A stretch of DNA of 64,000 nt from ZC4RG20 sp963782445. Its GTDB lineage: Bacteria > Pseudomonadota > Gammaproteobacteria > Steroidobacterales > Rariloculaceae. Below are positions 44,984-52,608 of this stretch, piece after piece. Below the pieces are notes generated by a model that made no database searches, was not told where the DNA came from, and saw only the letters and a program-made list of their open reading frames with translations. The stretch lies in contig CAWAJM010000001.1 in assembly GCA_963782445.1 (NCBI GenBank), positions 124,001 to 188,000 on the forward strand, written 5' to 3'. The position numbers were made by a program, and so were the translations under genes. Position 1 is the stretch's first letter; every line of letters begins with the position of its first letter.

Positions 44984-46441
44984 TCATTCGCCGCCGGTCT
45001 CGCTTACTGTATAGCGGATCGAAATCGGGGCGCCGTCGACGGGGGTGCCGTCGTCGAACAGGGGTCGGAATTGAGCGTCGCGAAGCATCCACACGAGGCG
45101 GCCGCGCACGGCCTTGTTCCGGGACGCGGAGCCGCCGGTCACCTCAACGTCCTGCGCTCTGCCGTAGCGGTTGAGCGTGAAGCGCACGTCGATGAAGCCG
45201 CCGGCGGCCGCGCGCTCGGGCGCCGCGGCGCCGAACTCGCCCGGGCTATGCGGCGCCGCGACGAAGGTCGGCAGGCGCACGGGGACGTCGGGCCGCAGCA
45301 GCCGAGCGATCGTCTCTCGAGTCGCGCCGCCGGACTCGAGCGCCTCGAGAGCCTTGCGATACGTCGCGAGGGCATCGGACCTGTGCCCGAACAGCATGTA
45401 CCAGTCGCCGAGACCGACGAGCGTACGGCCGAATTCCTCGGCCGTCGCGTCGGGGTCGTGCTCGAGATAGCCGAGTATCCGCTGGTAGGCCGCCTCGCCG
45501 TATCCGAAGCGGCGCGGATCCGGACGGACGCCGAACTGCCCGGCGATCGATTTGGCCTCGAGCCGTCGGGACGCCATATACTCGACGGGGTTCTCGATGA
45601 TGTTGCGGCGATAGGCCTGCAGGAAGTAAGTCTCGACGAGCTTGAGCTCGAGTTGGCGCAGACGCGCGTCGCGAAACCTCTCGTGGGCGACGAGGCGCTG
45701 GATCGCTTCCACGTACGCGGACTGGGCCGCGCGCAGGAGCTCGAAAGCGTTGCTGCGGGACTCCGTCTCGGTCGGGGAGCTCAGCTTGATCCCGAAGGTC
45801 TGCACGGGCACCTCGGTCTCCGGCGAGGGGCCGCCGCGTACGGCACGATTGAACGCGTCGAGCTTGAAATCGCCGAGCTCGATGAGCGCCGGGACGACCT
45901 CCGTCGCATCGGCGCCGTAGTGATTCTTCGTCAGCCGAACCAGTTTCTCATAGCCGCGGTCGGCGGCGTGTAGTCGGCCCGTGGCGACGAGGCTCGGCAA
46001 GCTTCGATCGAGCGCATCGATCTGGTCGAGCGAATAGAAGCCGGTGTCGCGGCGGCTGACATAGCGGGCGCGCGCGAACGCCGCGAGCGCCTGCAGATGC
46101 TCGCCGCGCAGCTGATAGAGGCTGCCGAGACGCATGAGATCCCGGTAGCGCCCAGCCGAGTCAGGCGCCGCGTCGGCGTCGCTCGAGCCGATCGACTCGG
46201 CGAGCGCCTCGAGCTGGCGCTCCGTCCCGGCCGCGAGGTCTTTGCGTCCGGTGCCCGGTTCGGCTGCCTTGCCGGCGCCCGCGAAGCGCGCGTGACCGGT
46301 GGAAGGGGCCGCCTCGAACACGAGGCGGTCGAGGTCCGTCAACGGCCGTGCATGACTCGCGACCACCGGCAGCAAAGAGCCCAGAGCCAAGACAAGCCTG
46401 CCGGAATGAACAATGCCGGCGCGCAGTGATCTGATCGCCAT
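44984..46441 (-). CDS. Exported TPR protein with a C-terminal TonB-like domain
   Basis: A 485-residue protein from the ATG at 46441 (GGGGGG upstream), with a signal peptide (LVLALGSLLPVVASHA). The central part has TPR-like helical repeats (YRDLMRLGSLYQLRGEHLQA, GRTLVGLGDWYMLFGHRSDA, ATYRKALEALESGG). The last 95 residues resemble the TonB C-terminal domain: GFIDVRFTLNRYGRAQDVEV and GRLVWMLRDAQFRPLFDDG. There is no N-terminal membrane anchor other than the signal peptide, so unlike classical TonB it may be periplasmic. It faces the TonB-dependent receptor tail to tail, so a functional partnership is plausible, though regulation is separate. Confidence 0.75.
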   Translation of the reverse strand: MAIRSLRAGIVHSGRLVLALGSLLPVVASHARPLTDLDRLVFEAAPSTGHARFAGAGKAAEPGTGRKDLAAGTERQLEALAESIGSSDADAAPDSAGRYRDLMRLGSLYQLRGEHLQALAAFARARYVSRRDTGFYSLDQIDALDRSLPSLVATGRLHAADRGYEKLVRLTKNHYGADATEVVPALIELGDFKLDAFNRAVRGGPSPETEVPVQTFGIKLSSPTETESRSNAFELLRAAQSAYVEAIQRLVAHERFRDARLRQLELKLVETYFLQAYRRNIIENPVEYMASRRLEAKSIAGQFGVRPDPRRFGYGEAAYQRILGYLEHDPDATAEEFGRTLVGLGDWYMLFGHRSDALATYRKALEALESGGATRETIARLLRPDVPVRLPTFVAAPHSPGEFGAAAPERAAAGGFIDVRFTLNRYGRAQDVEVTGGSASRNKAVRGRLVWMLRDAQFRPLFDDGTPVDGAPISIRYTVSETGGE

Positions 46442-46606
46442 CGCGCCCCCCGCGATTGAAAGTCGCAGCCATCTTGGCACCGGCTCACAGGGGCCGCAAG
46501 CGACGGTTTGGGCACCTATAACGCGCGCACTGGCGTCGTGCAGCGCGTGAGCGAATGCGGGGCAAACGAGCGCTGCGATGGTGCGCCAAATGAAGAATTT
46601 TCATCT

Positions 46607-46785
46607 CTAGCTCGCCCATGACTGCGTGCGAAAGCCGCGCGGGAGCAGCCATGCCGTCGCGAGCAGCACGCCGGTCGCGGCGATCCACAAAGTGCTGCGG
46701 ATAACGATCCGTTCGGCCAGCAGACCTGCCGCCAGCGCGCCGAACGGCGTGAACGCCCATCAGCGTCCCGCTGCCGGGGGGGCAT
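46607..46785 (-). pseudogene. C-terminal remnant of an MFS transporter
   Basis: Reading from about 46785 to the stop at 46607-46609, the translation PFGALAAGLLAERIVIRSTL followed by WIAATGVLLATAWLLPRGF matches the last two membrane helices of MFS exporters (pattern PLGALLGGxLAExIGLRxTLWVAAxGALLA). Only about 55 residues remain. Just upstream, the matching G-T-L-M-G stretch is in another frame, one base off. The rest of the gene is missing, so this is decayed DNA left from a deletion in the 600-bp gap before rsgA. Confidence 0.6.
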
Positions 46786-46940
46786 GATCGCACAGCGCCG
46801 AGCGTCGAACATGGTTCGCGCTCCCGAGAGCCGATGCGAAGCCCGCTTGCGCACGAAGCTCCATTTTGCGGTGTTGCCGCGGGCGCGAGACCTCGTTATT
46901 CTTTTCATCTCTTCAACCCACCGAGGGGAGGCATCGCATC

Positions 46941-46988
46941 ATGAGTGTCCGCCGCTTCAACCTCGGCTCGGGGTTCGCCAGCGTCTGA
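46941..46988 (+). CDS. 15-codon ORF with a strong ribosome site
   Basis: GAGGGGAGG at 46923-46931 lies a few bases before an ATG at 46941 that opens a 15-residue peptide (MSVRRFNLGSGFASV) ending in TGA. The ribosome site is one of the best in the window, but the ORF is tiny. It may be the 5' stub of a deleted gene next to the MFS remnant, or a small leader peptide upstream of rsgA. I cannot decide. Confidence 0.3.
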   Translation: MSVRRFNLGSGFASV

Positions 46989-47084
46989 TCGCCCGCGCGT
47001 ATGCGCGGCCCGCCTCGCGGCGATCCCGGCCTCAAGCGCGCACGCCCGCGCGTGCGAATGCATGGCCATATTGGGATCGCAGTC

Positions 47085-48185
47085 ATGTCCGAATTCCCTG
47101 CCTATTCGTCGGCGGCGTCGCCCGTCGCGATCGCTTTGCCGCGCCTCGGCTGGCGGCCGTTCTTTCAGTCCCAGCTCGGACTCGACGAGCTCGGCGCCCT
47201 GGTGCCGGCGCGCGTCGTCGCCGTGCATCGATCCGGCCCGGCCGTCCTGGCCGAGAACGGCCTCCTCGATCTCGCGGTCACGGGCAGTGCCGCCGCGCAG
47301 CTGCCGAGCGGCGGTCTGACCGTCGGGGATTGGATCCTGCTCGAACCGACGACGCTGCGGCTCGCGCGCGTGCTCGAGCGTGAGTCCCTGTTCGCGCGCA
47401 TGGCGGCCGGCGAACGCGAAAGGCCGCAGGCCGTGGCCGCGAACGTCGAGACGCTGTTCGTCGTGTCCTCGTGCAACCACGACTTGAACCCATCGCGGCT
47501 CGAGCGGTATCTCGCGCTGGCCGCCGAGGCGCGCGTGCAACCCGTGCTCGTGCTCACGAAGAGCGATCTCGCGGAGGCCGACGTCGGCGACCATGTCCGG
47601 CGCGCGCGAAGCGCCGCCCCGAACGTGGAGATTCTGCCGCTCAATGCGACCCGCGCCGGCGAGGTCGTCGAGCAGCTGTCGCCCTGGCTCGGGCCCGGGC
47701 AGACCGTCGCCTTCGTCGGTTCATCGGGCGTCGGCAAGTCGACGCTCGTCAACGCCCTGCTCGGGAGCGCGGCACAGACGACGAGCGCCATCCGCGAGGA
47801 CGACAGCAAGGGGCGGCACACCACCACGGCACGGCGCATGCTGCTGTTACCCGGCGGCGCCTGGCTCATCGATACGCCGGGAATGCGGGAGCTCAAGATC
47901 GGTGCGGCCGAGGCGGGCCTGGCTGCCGCGTTCGAGGATATCGCTGCACTCGCCCGTCGCTGCCGATTTCGCGACTGTCGTCACGGCGACGAGACAGGCT
48001 GCGCCGTGCAGGCCGCCCTTGCCGAGGGCCGTCTCGAGCCGCGCCGTTTCGCAAGCTATCTCAAGCTCGAGAAGGAAGTGCGCCGCGCCGCCGAGACGGC
48101 CTGGCAGCGGCGCGAGCGGGCGCGAAAGCTCGGGCGCCTGTACCGATCCGTGCAGCGGCGCCGCCTGGACGAGCGCGAGCCCTAA
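47085..48185 (+). CDS. rsgA: Ribosome small-subunit-dependent GTPase A (RsgA/YjeQ)
   Basis: A 366-residue GTPase; I use the ATG at 47085, with an in-frame ATG 27 bases upstream as an alternative. An OB-fold N-terminus is followed by the circularly permuted GTPase domain: G4 VLTKSDL precedes G1 GSSGVGKSTLVN, the switch KGRHTTTARRM and G3 DTPGMREL. The zinc-binding tail is CRFRDCRHGDETGC. RsgA helps mature the 30S subunit and its GTPase is stimulated by the small subunit. The arrangement is complete. It is a housekeeping gene with no functional link to its neighbours. Confidence 0.95.
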   Translation: MSEFPAYSSAASPVAIALPRLGWRPFFQSQLGLDELGALVPARVVAVHRSGPAVLAENGLLDLAVTGSAAAQLPSGGLTVGDWILLEPTTLRLARVLERESLFARMAAGERERPQAVAANVETLFVVSSCNHDLNPSRLERYLALAAEARVQPVLVLTKSDLAEADVGDHVRRARSAAPNVEILPLNATRAGEVVEQLSPWLGPGQTVAFVGSSGVGKSTLVNALLGSAAQTTSAIREDDSKGRHTTTARRMLLLPGGAWLIDTPGMRELKIGAAEAGLAAAFEDIAALARRCRFRDCRHGDETGCAVQAALAEGRLEPRRFASYLKLEKEVRRAAETAWQRRERARKLGRLYRSVQRRRLDEREP

Positions 48186-48431
48186 AGACCCGCCGCGGCC
48201 TTATCGTCGGCATCGTCGGCGACGTACGTTAGGGCGGCTGATCCCCCACCTCGGCACCGGCTATGGGCGCCGGCGCGGAGGGGGAGAGGCCGGCGATCCT
48301 CGGCGCGGACCGGCCGGCCGTCTCCGCCATCCGTTGTCGTTTGGGAGAGGTTGGTCTACTTTGCTTCTTGAAGAACCCGTCCATTCGCGCTGCCTCGAAG
48401 TCGCCGGCGTCCATAACAAGAGGGGAGTCGG
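48186..48431. other. Intergenic region without recognised features
   Basis: Between rsgA and the GH3 gene, 246 bases hold no clear gene, hairpin with T-tract, or tRNA. Only the GH3 ribosome site (GAGGGGAG, just before 48432) is recognisable. Confidence 0.5.
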
Positions 48432-50042
48432 ATGCAAAGTCCACGCGCGATCCTGGGAGCGGCACTCGTCGTGTTGGCCGTCTGTCTCGCCGCCTTGGCC
48501 CAGGCCCTCCATGCGCAAGGCGCCGCCGCGCCTTGGATGAACACGAAGCTGGACCCGGATACCCGGGCCGATCTGCTCGAGAAAAGGATGACGCTCGACG
48601 AGCGCATCGGCCTGCTGCACGGCGTCATGGCCGTGCCGCTCCGCGGGGCTCCGGTGCCCGCCGGCGCGATCGGCTCGGCCGGCTACATCGCGGGCGTGCC
48701 GAGGCTCGGCATCCCGGCCCTGCAGGAATCGGACGCGAGCCTCGGCGTCGCCAATCCCCGGGAGGTGCGGCACGGCGAGGGCGCGACGGCGCTGCCTTCG
48801 GGCTTGAGCGTGGCCGCGACGTTCGATCCCGCCATCGCCTATAGGGACGGCGTGCTGCTCGGGCAGGAGGCGCGCCGGAGCGGCTTCAACGTCATGCTGG
48901 CCGGCGGCGTCAATCTGGCCCGCGATCCGCGCAACGGCCGCAACTTCGAATACCTCGGCGAGGACCCGCTGCTGGCCGGCACCCTGGACGGCCAGGCCGT
49001 GCGCGGCACGCAGTCCCAGCACGTGATTTCGACGGTCAAGCATTTCGCGCTCAACGATCAGGAGACGCTGCGCCACTCGATCAGCGCCAAGATCGGCGAC
49101 GCCGCCATGCGCGAATCGGATCTGTTGGCCTTCCGGATCGCCATCGAGAGCGGCCACCCCGGCGCCGTTATGTGCGCCTATAACCGCGTCAACGGGCACT
49201 ACGCCTGCAACAGCCGTTTCCTGCTCGACAACGTCCTCAAGGGCGACTGGGGCTACAAAGGCTGGGTCATGTCGGACTGGGGCGCCGTGCCGAGCCTCGA
49301 CGCCGCCCGCAACGGGCTCGATCAGGAGTCCGGCCAGCAGTTGGACCCGGCCGTCTTCTTCGCGGCTCCGCTGAAGCAGGCCGTCGAGAATAAGCGGCTC
49401 TCGAAGCGTCGAGTGAGCGACATGGTGCATCGGATCCTGCGCTCGATGTTCGCCGTCGGGCTGTTCGACGATCCGCCCCAACGCGGACCGATCGATTTCG
49501 ACGCCGACGGCGCGATCGCCCAGCACGCGTCCGAAGCGGGCATCGTGCTGCTCAAGAACGACGCGGGGGCGCTGCCGCTCTCGAAGCACGGCGAGCGCGT
49601 CGCCGTCATCGGCGGCCACGCCGATCTGGGCGTGCTCTCGGGCGGCGGCTCGTCGCAGGTGCTGCCGCCGGGCAGCACGGCGATACGGGTTCCCACGGAT
49701 CGGGGCGGCATCGTGCCCGGCTTTGCGCGCAGCGTCATCTACGAGCCTTCGCCGCCGCTCGCGGCCATTCGCGCCATCGCCCCGAACGCGACCGTCGACT
49801 ACTACGGCGGCGCCTATCCCAGCGCGGCCGCACGCGTCGCACGCAAGGCCAACGTCGCCATCGTGTTCGCGACGCAATGGATGACCGAGGGCGCCGATGC
49901 CCCGGACCTCTCGCTGCCGCGCGGCCAGGATGCGCTGATCGTGGCCGTGGCCGCCGCGAATCCCCACACCATCGTGGTGCTCGAAACCGGCGGCCCGGTC
50001 CTCATGCCGTGGCTCGACCGCGTGGCGGCCGCGCATTTCTAA
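48432..50042 (+). pseudogene. Glycoside hydrolase family 3, truncated at the C-terminus
   Basis: The 536-residue product has a signal peptide (LVVLAVCLAALAQALHAQ), the GH3 N-terminal barrel (VKHFALNDQETLRHSISA) and the catalytic nucleophile Asp in GYKGWVMSDWGAVPS. The second domain begins (ASEAGIVLLKNDAGALPLSK, AVIGGHADLGVLSGGGSS) and proceeds to TIVVLETGGPVLMPWLDRVA. It then stops with AAHF, just where the family continues toward the W-Y-P-G-Q block, the rest of the alpha/beta sandwich and an Fn3-like domain (usually about 750 residues in total). The missing part is not found in the other frames downstream, so it is a deletion rather than a frameshift. Activity is doubtful. Confidence 0.8.
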
Positions 50043-50112
50043 GCGGGACGGGGCGGCATGACGTCCGAAAAGGGCCAGAATGCGCGGCCCGAGTGGCGTT
50101 AAGCTGCGCGGC

Positions 50113-51555
50113 ATGCAGCTCGATTCCGAATCCTGTTACGAGGCCGTCAAGGCGCGCGACGCGCGCTTCGACGGGGTCTTCTTCGTCGGCGTTTCCACGA
50201 CCGGCATCTATTGCCGGCCCGTCTGCACGGTGCGCACGCCGGGCCGGGATCGCTGCACGTTCTACCCCAATGCCGCGAGCGCCGAGGCGGCCGGCTATCG
50301 CCCGTGCCTGCGGTGCCGGCCGGAGCTGGCCCCGGGGCGTGCGCCCGTCGACTCGGTGCGCCGCATCGCCCATGCTGCCGTGGCGCGCATCGAAGCGGGC
50401 GCGCTGACCGAGGGGTCCGTCGAGGCGCTCGCGGGCGAATTCGGGATCGGCGCGCGCCAGCTGCACCGGATCATCGAAGCGGAGTTCGGCGTCAGCGCGT
50501 CGGCGCTCGAGCAGACGCGGCGGCTGCTGCTGGCGAAGCAACTGCTCACGGACACGCCTTTGCGCGTCGTGGACGTCGCGTTCGCGAGCGGGTTCGCGAG
50601 CGTGCGGCAGTTCAATCGCAAGTTCCGGGAGACGTACCGCCTGAATCCGCGCGCGCTCCGCAAACGGCGCGCGGAGCACGCGGCCGAAGGCATCGTGCTC
50701 AAGCTCGGCTTCAGGCCGCCGCTCGCGTGGCTGCCGCTGGTCCGGTTCCTCGCGGCGCGCTCGGCCGTGCGCAGCGAAGCGTTGATCGGCAACACTTATG
50801 TCCGCAGCGTGCGCCTCGGCGGACGCGTCGGCTGGATCGCCGCCGCTCCCGCGGCACCCAACCTGCTGAGCATCCGCATCGCGCCCGCGTTGCTGCCCGT
50901 GCTGCCTCAATTGCAGGCGCGGCTGCGGCGGTTGTTCGATCTCGAAGCGAATCCGCTCGTCATCGAGCCGCGGCTCGCGGCGCATCGGACGCTCGAGGCG
51001 CTCGTCGCGCGAACGCCCGGGCTGCGCGTCCCGGGCGCCGTCTGCGGCTTCGAGCTCGCGCTGCGCGCCGTGCTGGGTCAGCAGGTCTCCGTGCGGGCGG
51101 CGACGACCGTCTACGGCCGCTTCGTCGAGACTTTCGGCGGCGCGCTCGAGACGCCGTTCGCGGGCGTCGACCGTGTGGCGCCGAGCGCGGCCGACGTCGC
51201 GAACGCGACCGAGGCACAGATCATCGCCCGCGGCGTGACGCGCAAGCGCGCCGCGACGATTCGGGCGCTGGCGGTCGCCGTCGCCGACGGCGTCCTGCAG
51301 CTCGAACCGCTCTCGGATTTCGACGCGAGCCGGCAGGCCCTGCGCGCGATTGCGGGCATCGGTCCGTGGACGGCCGAGTACGTGGCCATGCGCGCGCTCG
51401 GGGATCCGGACGCGTTTCCGGGCTCCGATCTCGGCCTGCAGAATGCGCTGCGGCTCGCGAAGCCCGCCGAACTGCAGGGCCTCGCCGAGAAGTGGCGGCC
51501 GTGGCGCGCCTACGCGGCCATGCATCTTTGGCACAGCTTGGGGCAGGGCGGGTAG
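50113..51555 (+). CDS. alkA: Ada-type regulator fused to DNA-3-methyladenine glycosylase AlkA
   Basis: A 480-residue cytoplasmic fusion. Residues 1-75 form the Ada zinc domain (GIYCRPVCTVRTPGRDRCTF, YRPCLRCRPE), which takes a methyl group from phosphotriesters and so becomes an activator. An AraC-type helix-turn-helix pair follows (IGARQLHRIIEAEFGVSASA, FASVRQFNRKFRETYRLNP). The C-terminal half is the AlkA glycosylase, with the HhH motif (GIGPWTAEYVAMRALGDPDAFP) and the catalytic Asp in it. It removes 3-methyladenine and similar bases. The start at 50113 is chosen from family alignment; an ATG 33 bases earlier is possible. The ogt gene follows by 27 bases: an adaptive-response operon. Confidence 0.92.
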   Translation: MQLDSESCYEAVKARDARFDGVFFVGVSTTGIYCRPVCTVRTPGRDRCTFYPNAASAEAAGYRPCLRCRPELAPGRAPVDSVRRIAHAAVARIEAGALTEGSVEALAGEFGIGARQLHRIIEAEFGVSASALEQTRRLLLAKQLLTDTPLRVVDVAFASGFASVRQFNRKFRETYRLNPRALRKRRAEHAAEGIVLKLGFRPPLAWLPLVRFLAARSAVRSEALIGNTYVRSVRLGGRVGWIAAAPAAPNLLSIRIAPALLPVLPQLQARLRRLFDLEANPLVIEPRLAAHRTLEALVARTPGLRVPGAVCGFELALRAVLGQQVSVRAATTVYGRFVETFGGALETPFAGVDRVAPSAADVANATEAQIIARGVTRKRAATIRALAVAVADGVLQLEPLSDFDASRQALRAIAGIGPWTAEYVAMRALGDPDAFPGSDLGLQNALRLAKPAELQGLAEKWRPWRAYAAMHLWHSLGQGG

Positions 51556-51582
51556 GCGCCCGCGGATAGGAGCGGAAGCACC

Positions 51583-52080
51583 ATGTCGCAAAACGGACTG
51601 TCTTTCTTCAGCCGCATCGACTCGCCGGTCGGCCCGCTGCTGCTGCTCGGCGACGGCGAAGCGATTACGGGCCTGCAGATGGAGGGCCAGCGGCACGCGC
51701 CGGATGTCCCCGCGGGCAGCAGGCGGGACGACGCGCCGTTCCGCGCGGCACGCGAGCAGCTCGAGGCCTATTTCGCGAGGGAATTGCGCGTCTTCGATCT
51801 GCCGCTCGCGCCGGCCGGCACGCCTTTTCAGCAAAGCGTCTGGAAGGCGCTGCTCGAGATCCCTTTCGGCGCCACGGAAAGCTACGGCGGGCTCGCGAAG
51901 CGCATCGGCCGGCCGGGCGCCGCGCGGGCCGTCGGGCTCGCGAACGGGCGCAATCCCATCGGGATCGTCATCCCGTGTCACCGCGTGATCGGAGCCGACC
52001 GCTCGCTGACCGGTTACGGCGGAGGGCTCGAGCGCAAGGAATGGCTGCTGCGCCACGAGGCCAGTCTCGCCGCGGCGTAG
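51583..52080 (+). CDS. ogt: Methylated-DNA-protein-cysteine methyltransferase
   Basis: A 165-residue DNA repair protein. The active site is complete: the acceptor Cys lies in IVIPCHRVIG, preceded by the Arg finger helix ESYGGLAKRIGRPGAARAVG and the Asn hinge NGRNPIG. The enzyme transfers O6-alkyl groups from guanine to its Cys in a single suicidal reaction. It lies directly downstream of the Ada-AlkA fusion with GGAG before its ATG, so the two would be induced together by alkylation damage through the Ada domain. Confidence 0.95.
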   Translation: MSQNGLSFFSRIDSPVGPLLLLGDGEAITGLQMEGQRHAPDVPAGSRRDDAPFRAAREQLEAYFARELRVFDLPLAPAGTPFQQSVWKALLEIPFGATESYGGLAKRIGRPGAARAVGLANGRNPIGIVIPCHRVIGADRSLTGYGGGLERKEWLLRHEASLAAA

Positions 52081-52097
52081 CGCGAGCCCGTTCCCGT

Positions 52098-52547
52098 TCA
52101 GCGAAAAGTGCGCCCGCCGTGCTGCAGCCAGCCGGCCGGGTGCCGCCCGCGCGGGTCGTGGTGCGTCCAGTGGATGACTCCGCCTTGCGAGTTCCACTCG
52201 TACTCGCCCTTGAACTGCACGGCGTCGCCGATCTTCAACGCCGGCACCCGCTCGGCCAGGGCGGTGTTGTGCGCGACGAGCAAGGTCTGGCCGGAAGGCA
52301 GCTGCAGTATGAACCGTTGATGCGGGCTGCCGTTGCTGTCGTCGGGCAGGATGCGTGTCACCGTGCCCCGGCCCGTCACCTCGATGCCGCTGCGATGGTC
52401 GACGAACGCCCGGGCGATGGCGTCCGGAGTGACGGCCGGCGTGCCGGAGGAGACGGGCGCGGCAGGGGCGACGCGACTCGGCTCGAGAAAATGTCCGCCG
52501 AGCAAGGCGGCCCCGGCCAGGGCAAGCACGGCAAGGAGCCTTTTCAC
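52098..52547 (-). CDS. DUF3465-family exported protein
   Basis: A 149-residue protein from the GTG at 52547 (GAGGGG upstream; an ATG in frame much further upstream gives only a low-complexity Arg/Ser tail). One N-terminal hydrophobic segment (LLAVLALAGAALLGG) is a signal or membrane anchor. The body matches DUF3465: VTGRGTVTRILPDDSNGSPHQRF, ILQLPSGQTLLVAHNTAL, VQFKGEYEWNSQGGVIHWTH and HHDPRGRHPAGWLQHGG. The OB-like fold suggests nucleic-acid or ligand binding, but its role is unknown. It is convergent with ogt, 17 bases apart. Confidence 0.8.
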   Translation of the reverse strand: MKRLLAVLALAGAALLGGHFLEPSRVAPAAPVSSGTPAVTPDAIARAFVDHRSGIEVTGRGTVTRILPDDSNGSPHQRFILQLPSGQTLLVAHNTALAERVPALKIGDAVQFKGEYEWNSQGGVIHWTHHDPRGRHPAGWLQHGGRTFR

Positions 52548-52608
52548 GGCGACGCGTACCCCTCGACGAAGCCGAGCGCCGATCCGGTCGTCTTGATCCC
52601 GCTCATCC

